Notes under the pieces: model-generated
The model's input: the letters and a program-made list of their open reading frames with translations, nothing else
Told to the model about the DNA's origin: nothing
Databases searched by the model: none
Translations under genes and position numbers: made by a program
Shown here: piece by piece, positions 25,147 through 35,391 of the stretch
Layout: each line of letters begins with the position of its first letter
Numbering within the stretch: position 1 is the stretch's first letter
NCBI RefSeq assembly: GCF_016735515.1
Contig: NZ_JAERQZ010000001.1
Coordinates: forward strand, 2,964,746-3,028,745
Direction: 5' to 3'
Source: Piscinibacter sp. HJYY11
GTDB lineage: Bacteria; Pseudomonadota; Gammaproteobacteria; Burkholderiales; Burkholderiaceae_C
DNA length: 64,000 nt

Positions 25147-26325
25147 CTAACCAGCAGCGGCAGGGGCCGCGCCCCGCCGCTGCCGAGCCAGCCACACGAG
25201 CGTGCCGGCGAGCACCGCCAGCGGCAGCAGCGTGCCGATGTTCATCCACGTCCAGCCACCGGTGGTGACGAGTGCGCCGGAGCCGAAGGCGGTGAGCGCC
25301 ATGGTGATGTAGACCCAGAAGTCCATCGCGGCCTGCGCGGTGGTGCGCTCCTCAGGCCGGTAGGCCTCGGTGAAAAGCGTGGTGCCGCCGACGTAGAGGA
25401 AGTTCCAGCCCACGCCGAGCAGCAGCAGGGCGCTGATGAAGTGCATCAGGTCCACGCCCGAGAGCGCGATGGCCACGCACACGAGGTTGAGCACGAGGCC
25501 TGCCACCAGGATGGGCATCACGCCGTAGCGCTTGATCAGGCTGCCGGTGAAGAAGCTCGGCACGAACATGCCGAGCACGTGCCACTCGAGCACCAGCGCG
25601 GCGCTGGAGAAGGGATGCTTGCACTGCGCCATCGCGATCGGCGTGGCCGTCATCAGGAGGCTCATCACGCCGTAGCCGAGCGCGCACGCCATCACCGCGA
25701 CGATGAACACCGGCTGGCGTGCGATCTCGCGCAGGGGCCGTCCGGGGTGCGCGGCGCTGGGCACCGGCAAGGGAGGGAACGGGATGAAGGAGATCACCAC
25801 GAGCGCCATCACCGCCACCACGACCAGTGCGGCATAGGCGCCGGCAAAGGGCACGGGCAGCACGTCGCGCGTGAGGTTCGCGAGCTGCGGCCCCACCACG
25901 CCGCCGAGGATGCCGCCCGCCAGCACCCAGGAGATCGCGCGCTCCTTGAACGCCGGGGTGACGAGCTCGGTGGCCGCGAAGCGGTAGAGGCCCGCACTCG
26001 CGTTGTAGTAGCCCGCGATCACCGTGCCGGCCACCAGCCACCAGAACTGGCGCTCCACCGCCGCCCAGGCGCACAGCGCGGTCGAGGCCATGGCCACCAG
26101 CAGGCTCAGCTGGAAGGCGCGCCGCCGGCCCCAGGCGCGGTGGTGGCGTGCCACGAGCCCGGTGAAGAGCGCACCGCCGGCCACGTAGCCCATCACCGGC
26201 AGCGTGGCCAGCCACACGTTGGGCGCGAGCTGCAGGCCGACGAGGCCGTTGATCGCGATGAAGGTGACGTTGTTGATCAGCAGGAAACCCTGGCAGAGCG
26301 TGAGCCACAGGAGGGACGCATTCAT
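25147..26325 (-). CDS. MFS transporter, about 12 membrane segments
   Basis: This 392-residue inner-membrane protein has about 12 hydrophobic segments in two halves, as in the major facilitator superfamily. The loop VARHHRAWGRRRAF after the second helix is the equivalent of motif A. The substrate cannot be inferred. ATG 26325 begins directly with the first helix (MNASLLWLTLCQGFLL), and the gene starts eight bases after rsmE, so the two are probably co-transcribed. Confidence 0.82.
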   Translation of the reverse strand: MNASLLWLTLCQGFLLINNVTFIAINGLVGLQLAPNVWLATLPVMGYVAGGALFTGLVARHHRAWGRRRAFQLSLLVAMASTALCAWAAVERQFWWLVAGTVIAGYYNASAGLYRFAATELVTPAFKERAISWVLAGGILGGVVGPQLANLTRDVLPVPFAGAYAALVVVAVMALVVISFIPFPPLPVPSAAHPGRPLREIARQPVFIVAVMACALGYGVMSLLMTATPIAMAQCKHPFSSAALVLEWHVLGMFVPSFFTGSLIKRYGVMPILVAGLVLNLVCVAIALSGVDLMHFISALLLLGVGWNFLYVGGTTLFTEAYRPEERTTAQAAMDFWVYITMALTAFGSGALVTTGGWTWMNIGTLLPLAVLAGTLVWLARQRRGAAPAAAG

Positions 26326-26333
26326 GGGCAGTC

Positions 26334-27050
26334 TCAGAGTGAACGCAGCGACAGGTGGGCGAGCACGGCCAGCGGGGCCGTGTCGGCGCGCAGCACGCGC
26401 GGGCCGAGGCCCACGCGGCGAAAGCCCCGGGCTTCGGCGAGCTGCACTTCGGCGTCGCTCAAGCCGCCTTCGGGCCCGCTCAGGAACAGCGCCGCACGGC
26501 TGAGGGGCAGGGCGCCGGTGTCGGCGCGGGGGTCGAGCACACAGGCTTCGACGCCCTCGCGCGCCGGCTGGCCGGCGAGCCACGCCGGCAGCGTGAGCAC
26601 CGGCGCCACCTGGGGCACGCGGGTGCGACCGCTCTGCTCGCACGCCGCAACGGCCACGGCCTGCCAATGGGCCTGGCGCTTCTCGGCACGCTCGCCGGAC
26701 AGGCGCAGCACCGAGCGCTCGCACACCAGCGGCTGCAGCGCCGCCACGCCGAGCTCGGTGGCTTTCTCGACCAGCGCGTCCATGCGCTCGTTGGCCGGCA
26801 TGCCGATGGCCAGCGTGACGTGCTGCGCAAGCTCGCGATCGACGGGGTCGTGCGCCAGCAGCTGCACGCTCACCTGGCTGCGCCCCATCTGCTCCACCCG
26901 GGCCGACCATTCACCGCCGTGGCCGTTGAAGAGCGTCAGCGGATCGCCGGGCTGCAGGCGCAACACCTGCACATGCCGGGCGGGGCCTGGCGGCAAGTCG
27001 ATCAGGGCATCGGGAACCAGGGCTTGGTCGACGAACACACGAGCGGGCAT
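26334..27050 (-). CDS. rsmE: 16S rRNA (uracil-1498-N3)-methyltransferase
   Basis: This 238-residue SPOUT-class enzyme methylates U1498 of 16S rRNA. It has an N-terminal PUA-like part (residues 1-70) and the knotted SAM-binding C-terminus with LFLSGPEGGLSDAE and LGPRVLRADTAPLA. The conserved KATELGV motif is at about residue 95. Length is normal for the family. ATG 27050 is chosen as the first Met before the conserved domain; no strong ribosome site is seen. Confidence 0.94.
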   Translation of the reverse strand: MPARVFVDQALVPDALIDLPPGPARHVQVLRLQPGDPLTLFNGHGGEWSARVEQMGRSQVSVQLLAHDPVDRELAQHVTLAIGMPANERMDALVEKATELGVAALQPLVCERSVLRLSGERAEKRQAHWQAVAVAACEQSGRTRVPQVAPVLTLPAWLAGQPAREGVEACVLDPRADTGALPLSRAALFLSGPEGGLSDAEVQLAEARGFRRVGLGPRVLRADTAPLAVLAHLSLRSL

Positions 27051-27126
27051 CCGGCGAGTGTGCCGCAAGCCGTCAGGGCTGTTGCGAACGGCGCGCGCTT
27101 TCAGCGCGCCGAGGCGCTGGCCGGTG

Positions 27127-27624
27127 TCAGCCGCCGAAGAGCGACCGGCGCGCCTTGTCGGCGACGGCCACTCCCTTGCGCTCGCGGATCTGCTCCAGCA
27201 CCCGGTCGCCCACTGCGCGCAGCTCCTCGATGGTCGAGGCCTTCTCGACGGCGAGCGTGAGCGTGAAGCCACGCAGACCGAGCTCGCTCGAGATCAACTG
27301 GGTCAGCTTGGCGGTGAACTGGCCGTAGTCCATTTCACCCAGCGGCTCGTCGAGGTCGGGCGGAAGCGACATCGGCTGGGTCGCCGCGCCGCCCCGATCG
27401 GCCGAGGACGAACGGCCGCTCGACGACGAGGGGGCGGGGGCGATGAGGTTCAGCGACTCGAGGAACTTGAAATCCTCATGCTTCAGGCCCACCACGTTGG
27501 CCAGCAGCATCTCTTCGGTCTTGACCCCGTCGATCAGCAGCAGCAGGTTGCGCTGCAGGCGCTCCTTCACAAGGGCACGCGCCTGCACTTCGGCTCGTCC
27601 TGCTTCGGTCTTGCTCCAGATCAC
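27127..27624 (-). CDS. conserved-looking hypothetical protein
   Basis: I do not recognise a named family. The 165-residue protein has an N-terminal helical segment (residues ~1-60, KTEAGRAEVQARALVKERLQ) that could be a small winged-helix or dimerisation unit, a Ser/Pro/Gly-rich linker (~62-90) and a C-terminal mixed region. No membrane segment or signal peptide is visible. A clear GGGAGGTAGCAGTG site precedes ATG 27624, and codon use is like its neighbours, so it is a real gene. It lies 76 bases before rsmE on the same strand. Confidence 0.7.
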   Translation of the reverse strand: MIWSKTEAGRAEVQARALVKERLQRNLLLLIDGVKTEEMLLANVVGLKHEDFKFLESLNLIAPAPSSSSGRSSSADRGGAATQPMSLPPDLDEPLGEMDYGQFTAKLTQLISSELGLRGFTLTLAVEKASTIEELRAVGDRVLEQIRERKGVAVADKARRSLFGG

Positions 27625-27801
27625 TGCTACCTCCCGTGAACCACCTGGTTTCGGTTTCCGGGCCCGATCGGCCCGTCACCAAACTCCCTCTATGGTCACC
27701 CATGGCGAGGCGACGTTCCGCATTAGAACCGCCACACCACGAAATTTTCACGATTTCCCGCCGCCTGCGAAGGAATTCTTCGCGGCGGCGGGAGGCGGAG
27801 G

Positions 27802-29475
27802 TCAGGCCGCCTTGTCGCGCAGCTCGCGGCGCAGGATCTTGCCGACCGGCGTCTTGGGCAGTTCGTTGCGGAACTCCACCACCTTGGGCCGCTTGTAGCC
27901 CGTCATGTTGGCTTCGCAGTAGGAACGCACGTCGGCCTCGGTGACGGCCGGGTTGCTGCGCACGATGACGAGCTTGACGGCTTCACCCGCCTTCGCGTCG
28001 GGCACGCCCACCGCGGCGCATTCGAGGATGCCCGGCATCTGCGTCACGACGTCTTCCACCTCGTTCGGGTAGACGTTGAAGCCGCTCACCAGGATCATGT
28101 CCTTCTTGCGGTCGACGATGCGGAAGTAGCCGCGGTCGTCCACGGTGCCGATGTCGCCGGTGCGGAAGAAGCCGTCGGCGGTCATCACCTTGGCGGTCTC
28201 GTCGGGGCGCTGCCAGTAGCCGGCCATCACCTGCGGGCCGCGGATGGCGATCTCGCCCGGAGTGCCGGGCGGCACCTCGTTGCCGTCGTCGTCGAGCAGC
28301 TTGAGCTCGGTGCCGGGCAGCGGCAGGCCGATGGTGCCGGTGAACTTGTCGCTGTCGGTCGGGTTGCAGGTGGCGGTGGGCGAGGTTTCCGACAGGCCGT
28401 AGCCCTCGACGATCGGGCAGCCGGTCTTCTCGAGCCACAGCTTGGCGGTCGCCTGCTGCACGGCCATGCCGCCGCCGACAGAGATCTTCAGGTGGCTCCA
28501 GTCGACCGTGTTGAAGTCGGGGTGGTTGGCCATTGCCATGAACAGCGTGTTGACCGCCGGCAGGCTGTGCACCTTCTCGCGCGACAGGTCCTTGAACACG
28601 GCGGGGATGTCGCGCGGGTTGGGGATCAGGATGTTGCAGCCGCCCATGCGCATGCCCAGCATCATGTTCGAGGTGAAGCCGAAGATGTGGTACAGCGGCA
28701 GCGCGGCCACGGTGGTGATCTGTTCGCCCGCGGGCATCTTCTTCAGGGCGGGCTGGTACCAGGCTTCGCACTGCAGCGTGTTGGCCACGAGGTTGCGATG
28801 CAGCAGCACCGCGCCCTTGCTCACGCCGGTGGTGCCGCCGGTGTACTGCAGCACGGCGATGTCGGTGGGCTTGGTGTCGGGCGCGCGGTAGGCAGCCTTG
28901 CGGCCGGCGGCCACGGCGTCCTTGAAGCGCACGGCGCTCGGCAGCGAGAACGCCGGCACCATCTTCTTCACGTTGCGCACGACGTAGTTGACGATCAGGC
29001 CCTTCACGCCGAGCAGGTCGCCCATCGAGGCGAGGATGACCTTCTTGGTGGGCACGGCGGCGTAGCAGGCCTGCAGCGTGGCGGCGAAGTTCTCGATGAT
29101 CACGATCGCCTTGGCGCCCGAGTCCTTCAGCTGGTGCTCGAGCTCGCGCGGGGTGTACAGCGGGTTCACGTTCACCACCACCAGCCCGGCGCGGATGATC
29201 GCGGCCACGGCGATCGGGTACTGCGGCACGTTGGGCATCATGATGGCCACGCGGTCGCCCTTCTCCAGCCCCTGCGACTGCAGATAGGCCGCCAGCGCGC
29301 GCGACTGCTCGTCGATCTGGGCGAAGGTGAAGCCCTTGCCCAGGAACTTGTACGCCGTGGCGCTCGCGTGTTTCTTGAAGGCCTCTTCGATCAGTTCCAG
29401 CAGGGAGTTGTACTGGCCGAAGTTGATCTGCTCAGGCACGCTGGCCGGGTACTGCTTGAGCCAAGTCTTTTCCAT
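27802..29475 (-). CDS. fadD: long-chain fatty acid-CoA ligase
   Basis: This 557-residue ANL-superfamily enzyme activates fatty acids to acyl-CoA for beta-oxidation. The P-loop is YTGGTTGVSKGA, the adenylate motif is VEGYGLSETSP, the hinge is FFRTGDIG and the C-terminal catalytic Lys is in LPKTPVGKILRR. Length and sequence match FadD. It could process fatty acids released by the two secreted lipases encoded 17 kb away. The start is ATG 29475 with GGAG about nine bases upstream; a longer frame to 29529 lacks support. A 12-bp palindrome upstream may be a repressor site. Confidence 0.95.
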   Translation of the reverse strand: MEKTWLKQYPASVPEQINFGQYNSLLELIEEAFKKHASATAYKFLGKGFTFAQIDEQSRALAAYLQSQGLEKGDRVAIMMPNVPQYPIAVAAIIRAGLVVVNVNPLYTPRELEHQLKDSGAKAIVIIENFAATLQACYAAVPTKKVILASMGDLLGVKGLIVNYVVRNVKKMVPAFSLPSAVRFKDAVAAGRKAAYRAPDTKPTDIAVLQYTGGTTGVSKGAVLLHRNLVANTLQCEAWYQPALKKMPAGEQITTVAALPLYHIFGFTSNMMLGMRMGGCNILIPNPRDIPAVFKDLSREKVHSLPAVNTLFMAMANHPDFNTVDWSHLKISVGGGMAVQQATAKLWLEKTGCPIVEGYGLSETSPTATCNPTDSDKFTGTIGLPLPGTELKLLDDDGNEVPPGTPGEIAIRGPQVMAGYWQRPDETAKVMTADGFFRTGDIGTVDDRGYFRIVDRKKDMILVSGFNVYPNEVEDVVTQMPGILECAAVGVPDAKAGEAVKLVIVRSNPAVTEADVRSYCEANMTGYKRPKVVEFRNELPKTPVGKILRRELRDKAA

Positions 29476-29571
29476 TTTTGATTTCTCCGAGAGAGAGTCC
29501 GAGTAGGCGATCTGCATGAAGCGGGGCATTCTGACGCCGAACTGACGCTGGCTCCATCAGGGGTTTCGAGC

Positions 29572-29583
29572 GAACGGTCGTTC
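29572..29583. promoter_or_regulatory. candidate TetR-type operator upstream of fadD
   Basis: GAACGGTCGTTC is a palindrome of 5-bp arms with a 2-bp centre, 97 bases before the fadD start. This arm/spacer layout is common for TetR-family repressors, some of which control fatty-acid genes. Assignment is by form only. Confidence 0.35.
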
Positions 29584-29622
29584 TTTTCTGGTGCAACGCC
29601 TCTAGAGAAGGCCCCAAAACGA

Positions 29623-29659
29623 TTCGGCCCAGCCCCCCGTTGGTGGGGACCGGGCCGAG
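29623..29659 (-). terminator. hairpin downstream of pntB
   Basis: CGGCCC and GGGCCG, with an inner CCCC/GGGG pairing, form a long imperfect stem about 30 bases past the pntB stop. On the minus strand it is followed by only a short T run (CGTTTTGG), so terminator strength is uncertain. Confidence 0.5.
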
Positions 29660-29685
29660 AACTACGTCACGGACGGGAGGGGCCG

Positions 29686-31113
29686 TTATTCCACGGCCTT
29701 CACCATGTCTTCCACGACCTTCTTGGCATCGCCGAAGACCATCATGGTCTTGTCCATGTAGAAGAGCTCGTTGTCCAGGCCGGCATAGCCGGCGGCCATC
29801 GAGCGCTTGTTCACGATGATGGTCTTGGCCTTGTAGGCCTCGAGGATGGGCATGCCGTAGATCGGGCTGCCCTTCACATGCGCCGCCGGGTTCACCACGT
29901 CGTTGGCGCCCAGGATGATGGCCACGTCGGCCTGGCCGAACTCGCCGTTGATGTCTTCCATCTCGAAGACCTGGTCGTAGGGCACCTCGGCCTCGGCCAG
30001 CAGCACGTTCATGTGGCCGGGCATGCGGCCGGCCACCGGGTGGATGGCGTACTTCACCGTCACGCCCTTCTCGGTCAGCTTGGCGGCCAGTTCCTTCACG
30101 GCGTGCTGGGCGCGGGCGACGGCCAGGCCGTAGCCCGGCACGATCACCACCGTCTCGGCGTTGCCGAGTACGAAGGCGGCGTCGTCGGCGCTGCCGCTCT
30201 TCACGTTGCGCTGCTGCTGCGCGCCACCGGCCGCGGCCGTGGCGTCACCGCCGAAGCCGCCCAGGATCACGTTGAAGAACGAGCGGTTCATCGCCTTGCA
30301 CATGATGTAGCTCAGGATCGCGCCCGAGGAACCCACCAGCGAACCGGCAATGATCAGCATGCTGTTGTTGAGCGAGAAGCCGATGCCGGCGGCCGCCCAG
30401 CCCGAGTAGCTGTTGAGCATGGACACCACCACCGGCATGTCGGCGCCACCGATCGGGATGATGATCAGCACGCCCAGCACGAAGGCGATGGCCAGCAGCA
30501 GCCAGAAGTCGATGCGCGCTTCGCTGATCGTGTAGCCCACGATGAAGAAGAGCGCCGCCAGGCCCAGCACCAGGTTCAGGATGTGCTGACCCTTGAAGAC
30601 GACCGGCGCGCCCTGGAACAGGCGGAACTTGTACTTGCCCGACAGCTTGCCGAAGGCGATCACCGAGCCGCTGAAGGTGATGGCGCCGATGGCCGCGCCC
30701 AGCGCCAGCTCGAGGCGGTTGCCGTGCGGGATGGCGGGCGCGCTCTTCGTGGAGATGCCGAAAGCCCAGGGCTCCACGGCCGCCGCGACCGCGATGAACA
30801 CCGCCGCCAGGCCGATCATGCTGTGCATGAAGGCCACGAGCTCGGGCATCTTGGTCATCTCGACCCGCTTGGCCATGATGGTGCCGGCGGTGCCGCCGAC
30901 CAGCAGGCCCAGCAGCACCCAGCCGAGGCCGAGCGCGTTGCCGCCGGCCAGCTTGACGATCAGCGCCCCGGTGGTCACCACGGCGATGGCCATGCCGACC
31001 ATGCCGAAGATGTTGCCGCGGATCGAGGTGGTGGGGTGGCTCAGGCCCTTCAGGGCCTGGATGAAGCAGATGCTCGCAACGAGGTAGAGCAGGGTGACGA
31101 CGTTCATGCTCAT
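29686..31113 (-). CDS. pntB: NAD(P) transhydrogenase subunit beta
   Basis: This 475-residue subunit has an N-terminal block of about nine membrane helices (residues 1-~265) that forms part of the proton channel. The C-terminal NADP-binding domain III (from about residue 300) has VIVPGYGLAVARAQ and DINGEFGQADVAI. With PntAA and PntAB it couples proton entry to hydride transfer from NADH to NADP+, supplying NADPH. ATG 31113 follows AAGGAGGGTGCGTGAC; GTG 31122 is in frame but overlaps that site. It begins one base after pntAB. Confidence 0.95.
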   Translation of the reverse strand: MSMNVVTLLYLVASICFIQALKGLSHPTTSIRGNIFGMVGMAIAVVTTGALIVKLAGGNALGLGWVLLGLLVGGTAGTIMAKRVEMTKMPELVAFMHSMIGLAAVFIAVAAAVEPWAFGISTKSAPAIPHGNRLELALGAAIGAITFSGSVIAFGKLSGKYKFRLFQGAPVVFKGQHILNLVLGLAALFFIVGYTISEARIDFWLLLAIAFVLGVLIIIPIGGADMPVVVSMLNSYSGWAAAGIGFSLNNSMLIIAGSLVGSSGAILSYIMCKAMNRSFFNVILGGFGGDATAAAGGAQQQRNVKSGSADDAAFVLGNAETVVIVPGYGLAVARAQHAVKELAAKLTEKGVTVKYAIHPVAGRMPGHMNVLLAEAEVPYDQVFEMEDINGEFGQADVAIILGANDVVNPAAHVKGSPIYGMPILEAYKAKTIIVNKRSMAAGYAGLDNELFYMDKTMMVFGDAKKVVEDMVKAVE

Positions 31114-31114
31114 G

Positions 31115-31432
31115 TCACGCACCCTCCTTCGCGGGAGCCTTCTTCTCTTTCTTCTTGAACATCTCGAGCATGCGGCGCGTCACGAGGAAGCCGCCGAAGA
31201 CGTTGACCGCGGCCAGCGCCACGGCGAGCACGCCCATGGTCTTGCCCAGGCCCGTCTCGGTGAGCGCGGCCGCCAGCATGGCACCCACGATCACGATGGC
31301 GGAGATGGCGTTGGTCACGGCCATCAGCGGAGTGTGCAGGGCCGGGGTCACGGTCCACACCACGTGGTAGCCCACGTAGATGGCGAGCACGAAGATGATG
31401 AGGTTGGTGATGGTCGGCGAGATGATGTCCAT
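31115..31432 (-). CDS. pntAB: NAD(P) transhydrogenase subunit alpha, membrane part
   Basis: This 105-residue protein has three hydrophobic segments (about residues 5-27, 36-60 and 63-85) and matches the small membrane domain that is fused to the C-terminus of PntA in E. coli but is separate in many bacteria. The C-terminus is Lys-rich. ATG 31432 has AAGGAGAACGTCGG before it. It lies between panD and pntB. Confidence 0.92.
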   Translation of the reverse strand: MDIISPTITNLIIFVLAIYVGYHVVWTVTPALHTPLMAVTNAISAIVIVGAMLAAALTETGLGKTMGVLAVALAAVNVFGGFLVTRRMLEMFKKKEKKAPAKEGA

Positions 31433-31464
31433 CCGACGTTCTCCTTGGAATGAATTCTTGAGAC

Positions 31465-31830
31465 TTACAGCTTGCGGATTTCTTTGACCTTGTTGCGCTC
31501 GTCGAGCAGCACCACGGTGGGCTTGTAGGTGGCGGAGTTGACCTCGCTCATCGTCGCGTAGGTGCAGATGATGAGCAGGTCGCCCACATGCGCCTTGCGG
31601 GCCGCGGCACCGTTCAGGGAGATCGTCCCCGAACCCTTGGGCGCCTTGATGATGTAGGTGGAGAAGCGCTCGCCGTTGTTGATGTTGTAGAGCTCGATGC
31701 GCTCGTACTCCACCATGTTGGCGGCGACCATGAGGTCTTCGTCAATGCCGCATGAACCTTCATAGTGAAGGTCGGCTTCGGTGACGGTGGCGCGGTGCAA
31801 CTTCGCCCGCAGCATCACTCGGTTGTTCAT
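31465..31830 (-). CDS. panD: aspartate 1-decarboxylase
   Basis: This 121-residue enzyme makes beta-alanine from aspartate for pantothenate and CoA synthesis. It self-cleaves between Gly25 and Ser26 in HYEGSCGID to form the pyruvoyl cofactor. The usual motif is GSCAID; here Gly28 replaces Ala. The conserved [10 protein letters not shown] and Tyr in [10 protein letters not shown] are present. Its location is unusual: it sits inside the transhydrogenase gene set, nine bases after pntAA and 32 before pntAB. The pathway's ketopantoate reductase step uses NADPH, which gives a plausible link. Confidence 0.96.
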   Translation of the reverse strand: MNNRVMLRAKLHRATVTEADLHYEGSCGIDEDLMVAANMVEYERIELYNINNGERFSTYIIKAPKGSGTISLNGAAARKAHVGDLLIICTYATMSEVNSATYKPTVVLLDERNKVKEIRKL

Positions 31831-31839
31831 GCTGGCCTC

Positions 31840-32955
<1,116 letters not shown>

Positions 32956-33077
32956 GGAACTGACTCCTCCGTCACGGGCGCGTTTGTGGAACTTGCGCCG
33001 AACTTACAAAAACACGCGAGCGTAACGCATCACGCGCACGCCGTCGTCTCCTTGGCGTCACAGGAGAGGCACGCGAC

Positions 33078-33083
33078 TACCAT
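33078..33083 (+). promoter_or_regulatory. candidate -10 box of the NUDIX gene (leaderless)
   Basis: TACCAT ends eight bases before the ATG at 33092, which has no Shine-Dalgarno. Transcription would start at about the ATG. Confidence 0.35.
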
Positions 33084-33091
33084 GCCGCCCC

Positions 33092-33595
33092 ATGACTGAA
33101 CGTTGGAAACCCAGTGTCACCGTGGCCGCCGTCATCGAGCGGGTCGTCGACGGCGAGAGCCGCTTCCTGTTGGTGGAAGAAGACACTGCCGAAGGTTTGA
33201 AGCTCAACAACCCGGCCGGCCACCTCGAGGAAGGCGAGTCTCCGGAGCAGGGCGTGTGTCGCGAGGTGCTGGAAGAAACCGCCTGTACCTTCGCGCCGCA
33301 GTGCGTGGTGGGCGTGTACCTGTCGCGCTTCCAGCGGCCCGCGACCGGCGAAGACGTGACCTACGTGCGGCTCGCCTACGCCGGCACCGTCGGTGAGCCC
33401 AACGCCGGCCGCCGGCTGGACGACGGCATCGTGCGCACCGTGTGGATGACGCTGCCCGAGCTGCGCGCGAGCCGGGAGCGGCACCGCAGTGCCCTCGTGC
33501 TCACCTGCATCGAGGACTACCTGGCCGGCCGGCGCCACCCGCTCTCGCTGGTGCAGGCCGATGCCACGGTCTACGCGCCCGAGATCAAGCGCTAG
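33092..33595 (+). CDS. NUDIX hydrolase, NudJ-like
   Basis: This 167-residue protein has a complete Nudix box (residues ~43-66: GHLEEGESPEQG then REVLEET), so it should hydrolyse a nucleoside diphosphate derivative with Mg2+. The overall form, with a C-terminal YLAGRRHPLSLV, resembles NudJ-type phosphatases that are often found near mnmA in beta-proteobacteria; mnmA here lies 4.3 kb downstream. The true substrate is not known. No signal peptide. Confidence 0.88.
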   Translation: MTERWKPSVTVAAVIERVVDGESRFLLVEEDTAEGLKLNNPAGHLEEGESPEQGVCREVLEETACTFAPQCVVGVYLSRFQRPATGEDVTYVRLAYAGTVGEPNAGRRLDDGIVRTVWMTLPELRASRERHRSALVLTCIEDYLAGRRHPLSLVQADATVYAPEIKR

Positions 33596-33677
33596 GCACC
33601 ACCTCTGCTGACATGCCGCTGGCAGCAGGCGGCGCGCACGATCGGCCCCTTTCGCCGCACCCGCACAAGGAGCTGAC

Positions 33678-34172
33678 ATGCCATGCCCCACCGCGCACCA
33701 CGCGCCCGACGACTTCGATTTCATCCTGGGCGACTGGCGCGTGCAGCACCGGCGGCTCAACACCCGCCTGGCGGGCTGCCAGGACTGGACCTCGTTCGAG
33801 GGCCTGTCGTCGACCCGCCAGACCCTGGGCGGCTTCGGCAACGTCGAAGACAACCTGCTGCACTTCCCCGACGGCGACGTGCGCGCCATCGCGATGCGTT
33901 CGTACGACCCGGCCACGATGACCTGGGCAATCTGGTGGCTCGACGGCCGCCACCCGCACCGGCTCGACGTGCCGGTGGTGGGCCGTTTCTCCGAGGGGAC
34001 GGGCGTCTTCTACGCCGACGACAGCTTCGAGGGGCGGCCCATCCGCGTGCGGTTCACCTGGCGCCGCCACGCCGCCACCGGCCACCCGATGTGGGAACAG
34101 GCGTTTTCGGCCGATGCTGGCAGCAGCTGGGAAACCAACTGGACCATGGCGTTCACACGCCTGGCACGCTGA
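33678..34172 (+). CDS. hypothetical protein, lipocalin-like/DUF1579-like
   Basis: I cannot name this 164-residue protein with certainty. It opens with DFDFILGDWRVQHRRL and has repeated strand-like segments with Trp residues (AIWWLDGRHPHRLD, VRFTWRRH). That is the look of small beta-barrel proteins annotated as DUF1579 or lipocalin-like. No signal peptide is present, so it is cytoplasmic. GGAG lies six bases before ATG 33678. It stands alone, convergent with the FKBP gene 12 bases away. Confidence 0.65.
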   Translation: MPCPTAHHAPDDFDFILGDWRVQHRRLNTRLAGCQDWTSFEGLSSTRQTLGGFGNVEDNLLHFPDGDVRAIAMRSYDPATMTWAIWWLDGRHPHRLDVPVVGRFSEGTGVFYADDSFEGRPIRVRFTWRRHAATGHPMWEQAFSADAGSSWETNWTMAFTRLAR

Positions 34173-34184
34173 CGCCCTCGGGAA

Positions 34185-34880
34185 TCACTTCGCCGCCATC
34201 ACCTCCAGCAGCTCCACCTCGAAGACGAGCGCCATGCTCGGCTCGATCTTGCCGCCGGGCGCGCCGCGCTTGCCGTAGCCCATCTCGGGCGGAATGAAGA
34301 GCTTCCACTTGTCGCCGACCTTCATCTTCTGCAGCGCCTGCGTCCAGCCGGGGATCACCTGGTCGACCTGGAAGGTGGCGGGCTCGCCGCGCTTGACCGA
34401 GCTGTCGAACACCTCACCGTTGAGCAAGGTGCCGGTGTAGTGGACCTTCACACGGTCGTTGGCCTTCGGGCTGGCGCCCTTGCCGCTCTTGATGATCTGG
34501 TACTGCAGGCCGCTTGGCAGGGCGGTCACGCCGGGCTTCTTGGCGTTGTCGGCCATGAACTTGGCGGCGGCTTCGCTGTTCTTCTTCTCGGCCGCCTCCT
34601 GGCGGGCGGTGCGCTGGGCCATCAGCTGCTGCTGGAACTTGTTCATCACCTCGACCTGCTGCTCCTGCGTGAGCGCCGGCTGCTTCTTCTTCAGCGCGTC
34701 CTGCACGCCGCGCTGCAGCGCCTCGGTGTCGATGTCGGGCACTTCCTTGCTCACCGACGAGCCGAAGTTGAAGCCGATGGAATAGGCGGCCTTCTGCGCA
34801 TCGGTGTTGAGCTTGGGCGCGGGGTCGGCGGCGAAAGCCGGCAGGGCGAGGCACAGGGCCAGGGCGAAGGCGTGTTTCAT
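34185..34880 (-). CDS. FKBP-type peptidyl-prolyl cis-trans isomerase, exported
   Basis: This 231-residue protein has a signal peptide (1-18, ending AFAA), an FKBP N-terminal dimerisation domain (residues ~24-110, [14 protein letters not shown], long Gln/Lys-rich helix) and a C-terminal FKBP domain (~125-228) with [30 protein letters not shown] and FIPPEMGYG. This is the FkpA/Mip/FklB layout, a periplasmic folding isomerase and chaperone. ATG 34880 is the start of the signal peptide; a longer frame to 35006 is rejected. Confidence 0.94.
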   Translation of the reverse strand: MKHAFALALCLALPAFAADPAPKLNTDAQKAAYSIGFNFGSSVSKEVPDIDTEALQRGVQDALKKKQPALTQEQQVEVMNKFQQQLMAQRTARQEAAEKKNSEAAAKFMADNAKKPGVTALPSGLQYQIIKSGKGASPKANDRVKVHYTGTLLNGEVFDSSVKRGEPATFQVDQVIPGWTQALQKMKVGDKWKLFIPPEMGYGKRGAPGGKIEPSMALVFEVELLEVMAAK

Positions 34881-34964
34881 GTCGCGGTGGTCGGGTAGAG
34901 CGAAGGCGCGAGTATCCGCTGTCCACCGGTCGCCCAAGTGACCCTCGCACAGTGCGAGGCTTGC

Positions 34965-34970
34965 TAAGGT
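34965..34970 (+). promoter_or_regulatory. candidate -10 box of the MerR gene (leaderless)
   Basis: TAAGGT ends seven bases before ATG 34978, and no Shine-Dalgarno is present. Confidence 0.3.
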
Positions 34971-34977
34971 CGTCTGC

Positions 34978-35391
34978 ATGAAGATCTCGGAACTGGCCCG
35001 CCGCACCGGCGTCTCGGTGCACCGCCTGCGGCGTTACGAAGACACCGGGTTGATCCACGCCGAGCGGCAGCCCTCGGGCTACCGCGAGTTCAGCGAGCGC
35101 ACGGTGCGCGAGGTGGTGTTCATCTCGATGGGGCGCGACCTCGGCTTCTCGCTGCAGGACCTCGCCGACACCGTGCCCCGCTACCGCGCCGGCACGCTGA
35201 CCTTCGACCAGATGGTCGAGGCCATGCAGGCGCGCATCGCCGAGGTCGATGCGGTCATCGCCGAGCAGCGCGCGTTGCGCAAGAAGCTGGTGGCGCACAT
35301 CGACTGGCTGCAGCAGCGCCAGCGCGAGATCGAGAAGCTCCGCCTGGCCCCCAAGGGAGGCTGGATCCGGCCTCGGAAGGATCGGTCGTGA
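34978..35391 (+). CDS. MerR-family transcriptional regulator
   Basis: This 137-residue regulator has the MerR winged helix (residues 1-70, [21 protein letters not shown]) and a C-terminal coiled coil for dimerisation (~80-120). There are no Cys residues, so it is not a classic metal sensor. It overlaps the thioesterase gene by four bases (GTGA), so the two form an operon and it may regulate that gene. It is divergent from the FKBP gene, and a shared control region lies at 34881-34977. Confidence 0.9.
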   Translation: MKISELARRTGVSVHRLRRYEDTGLIHAERQPSGYREFSERTVREVVFISMGRDLGFSLQDLADTVPRYRAGTLTFDQMVEAMQARIAEVDAVIAEQRALRKKLVAHIDWLQQRQREIEKLRLAPKGGWIRPRKDRS

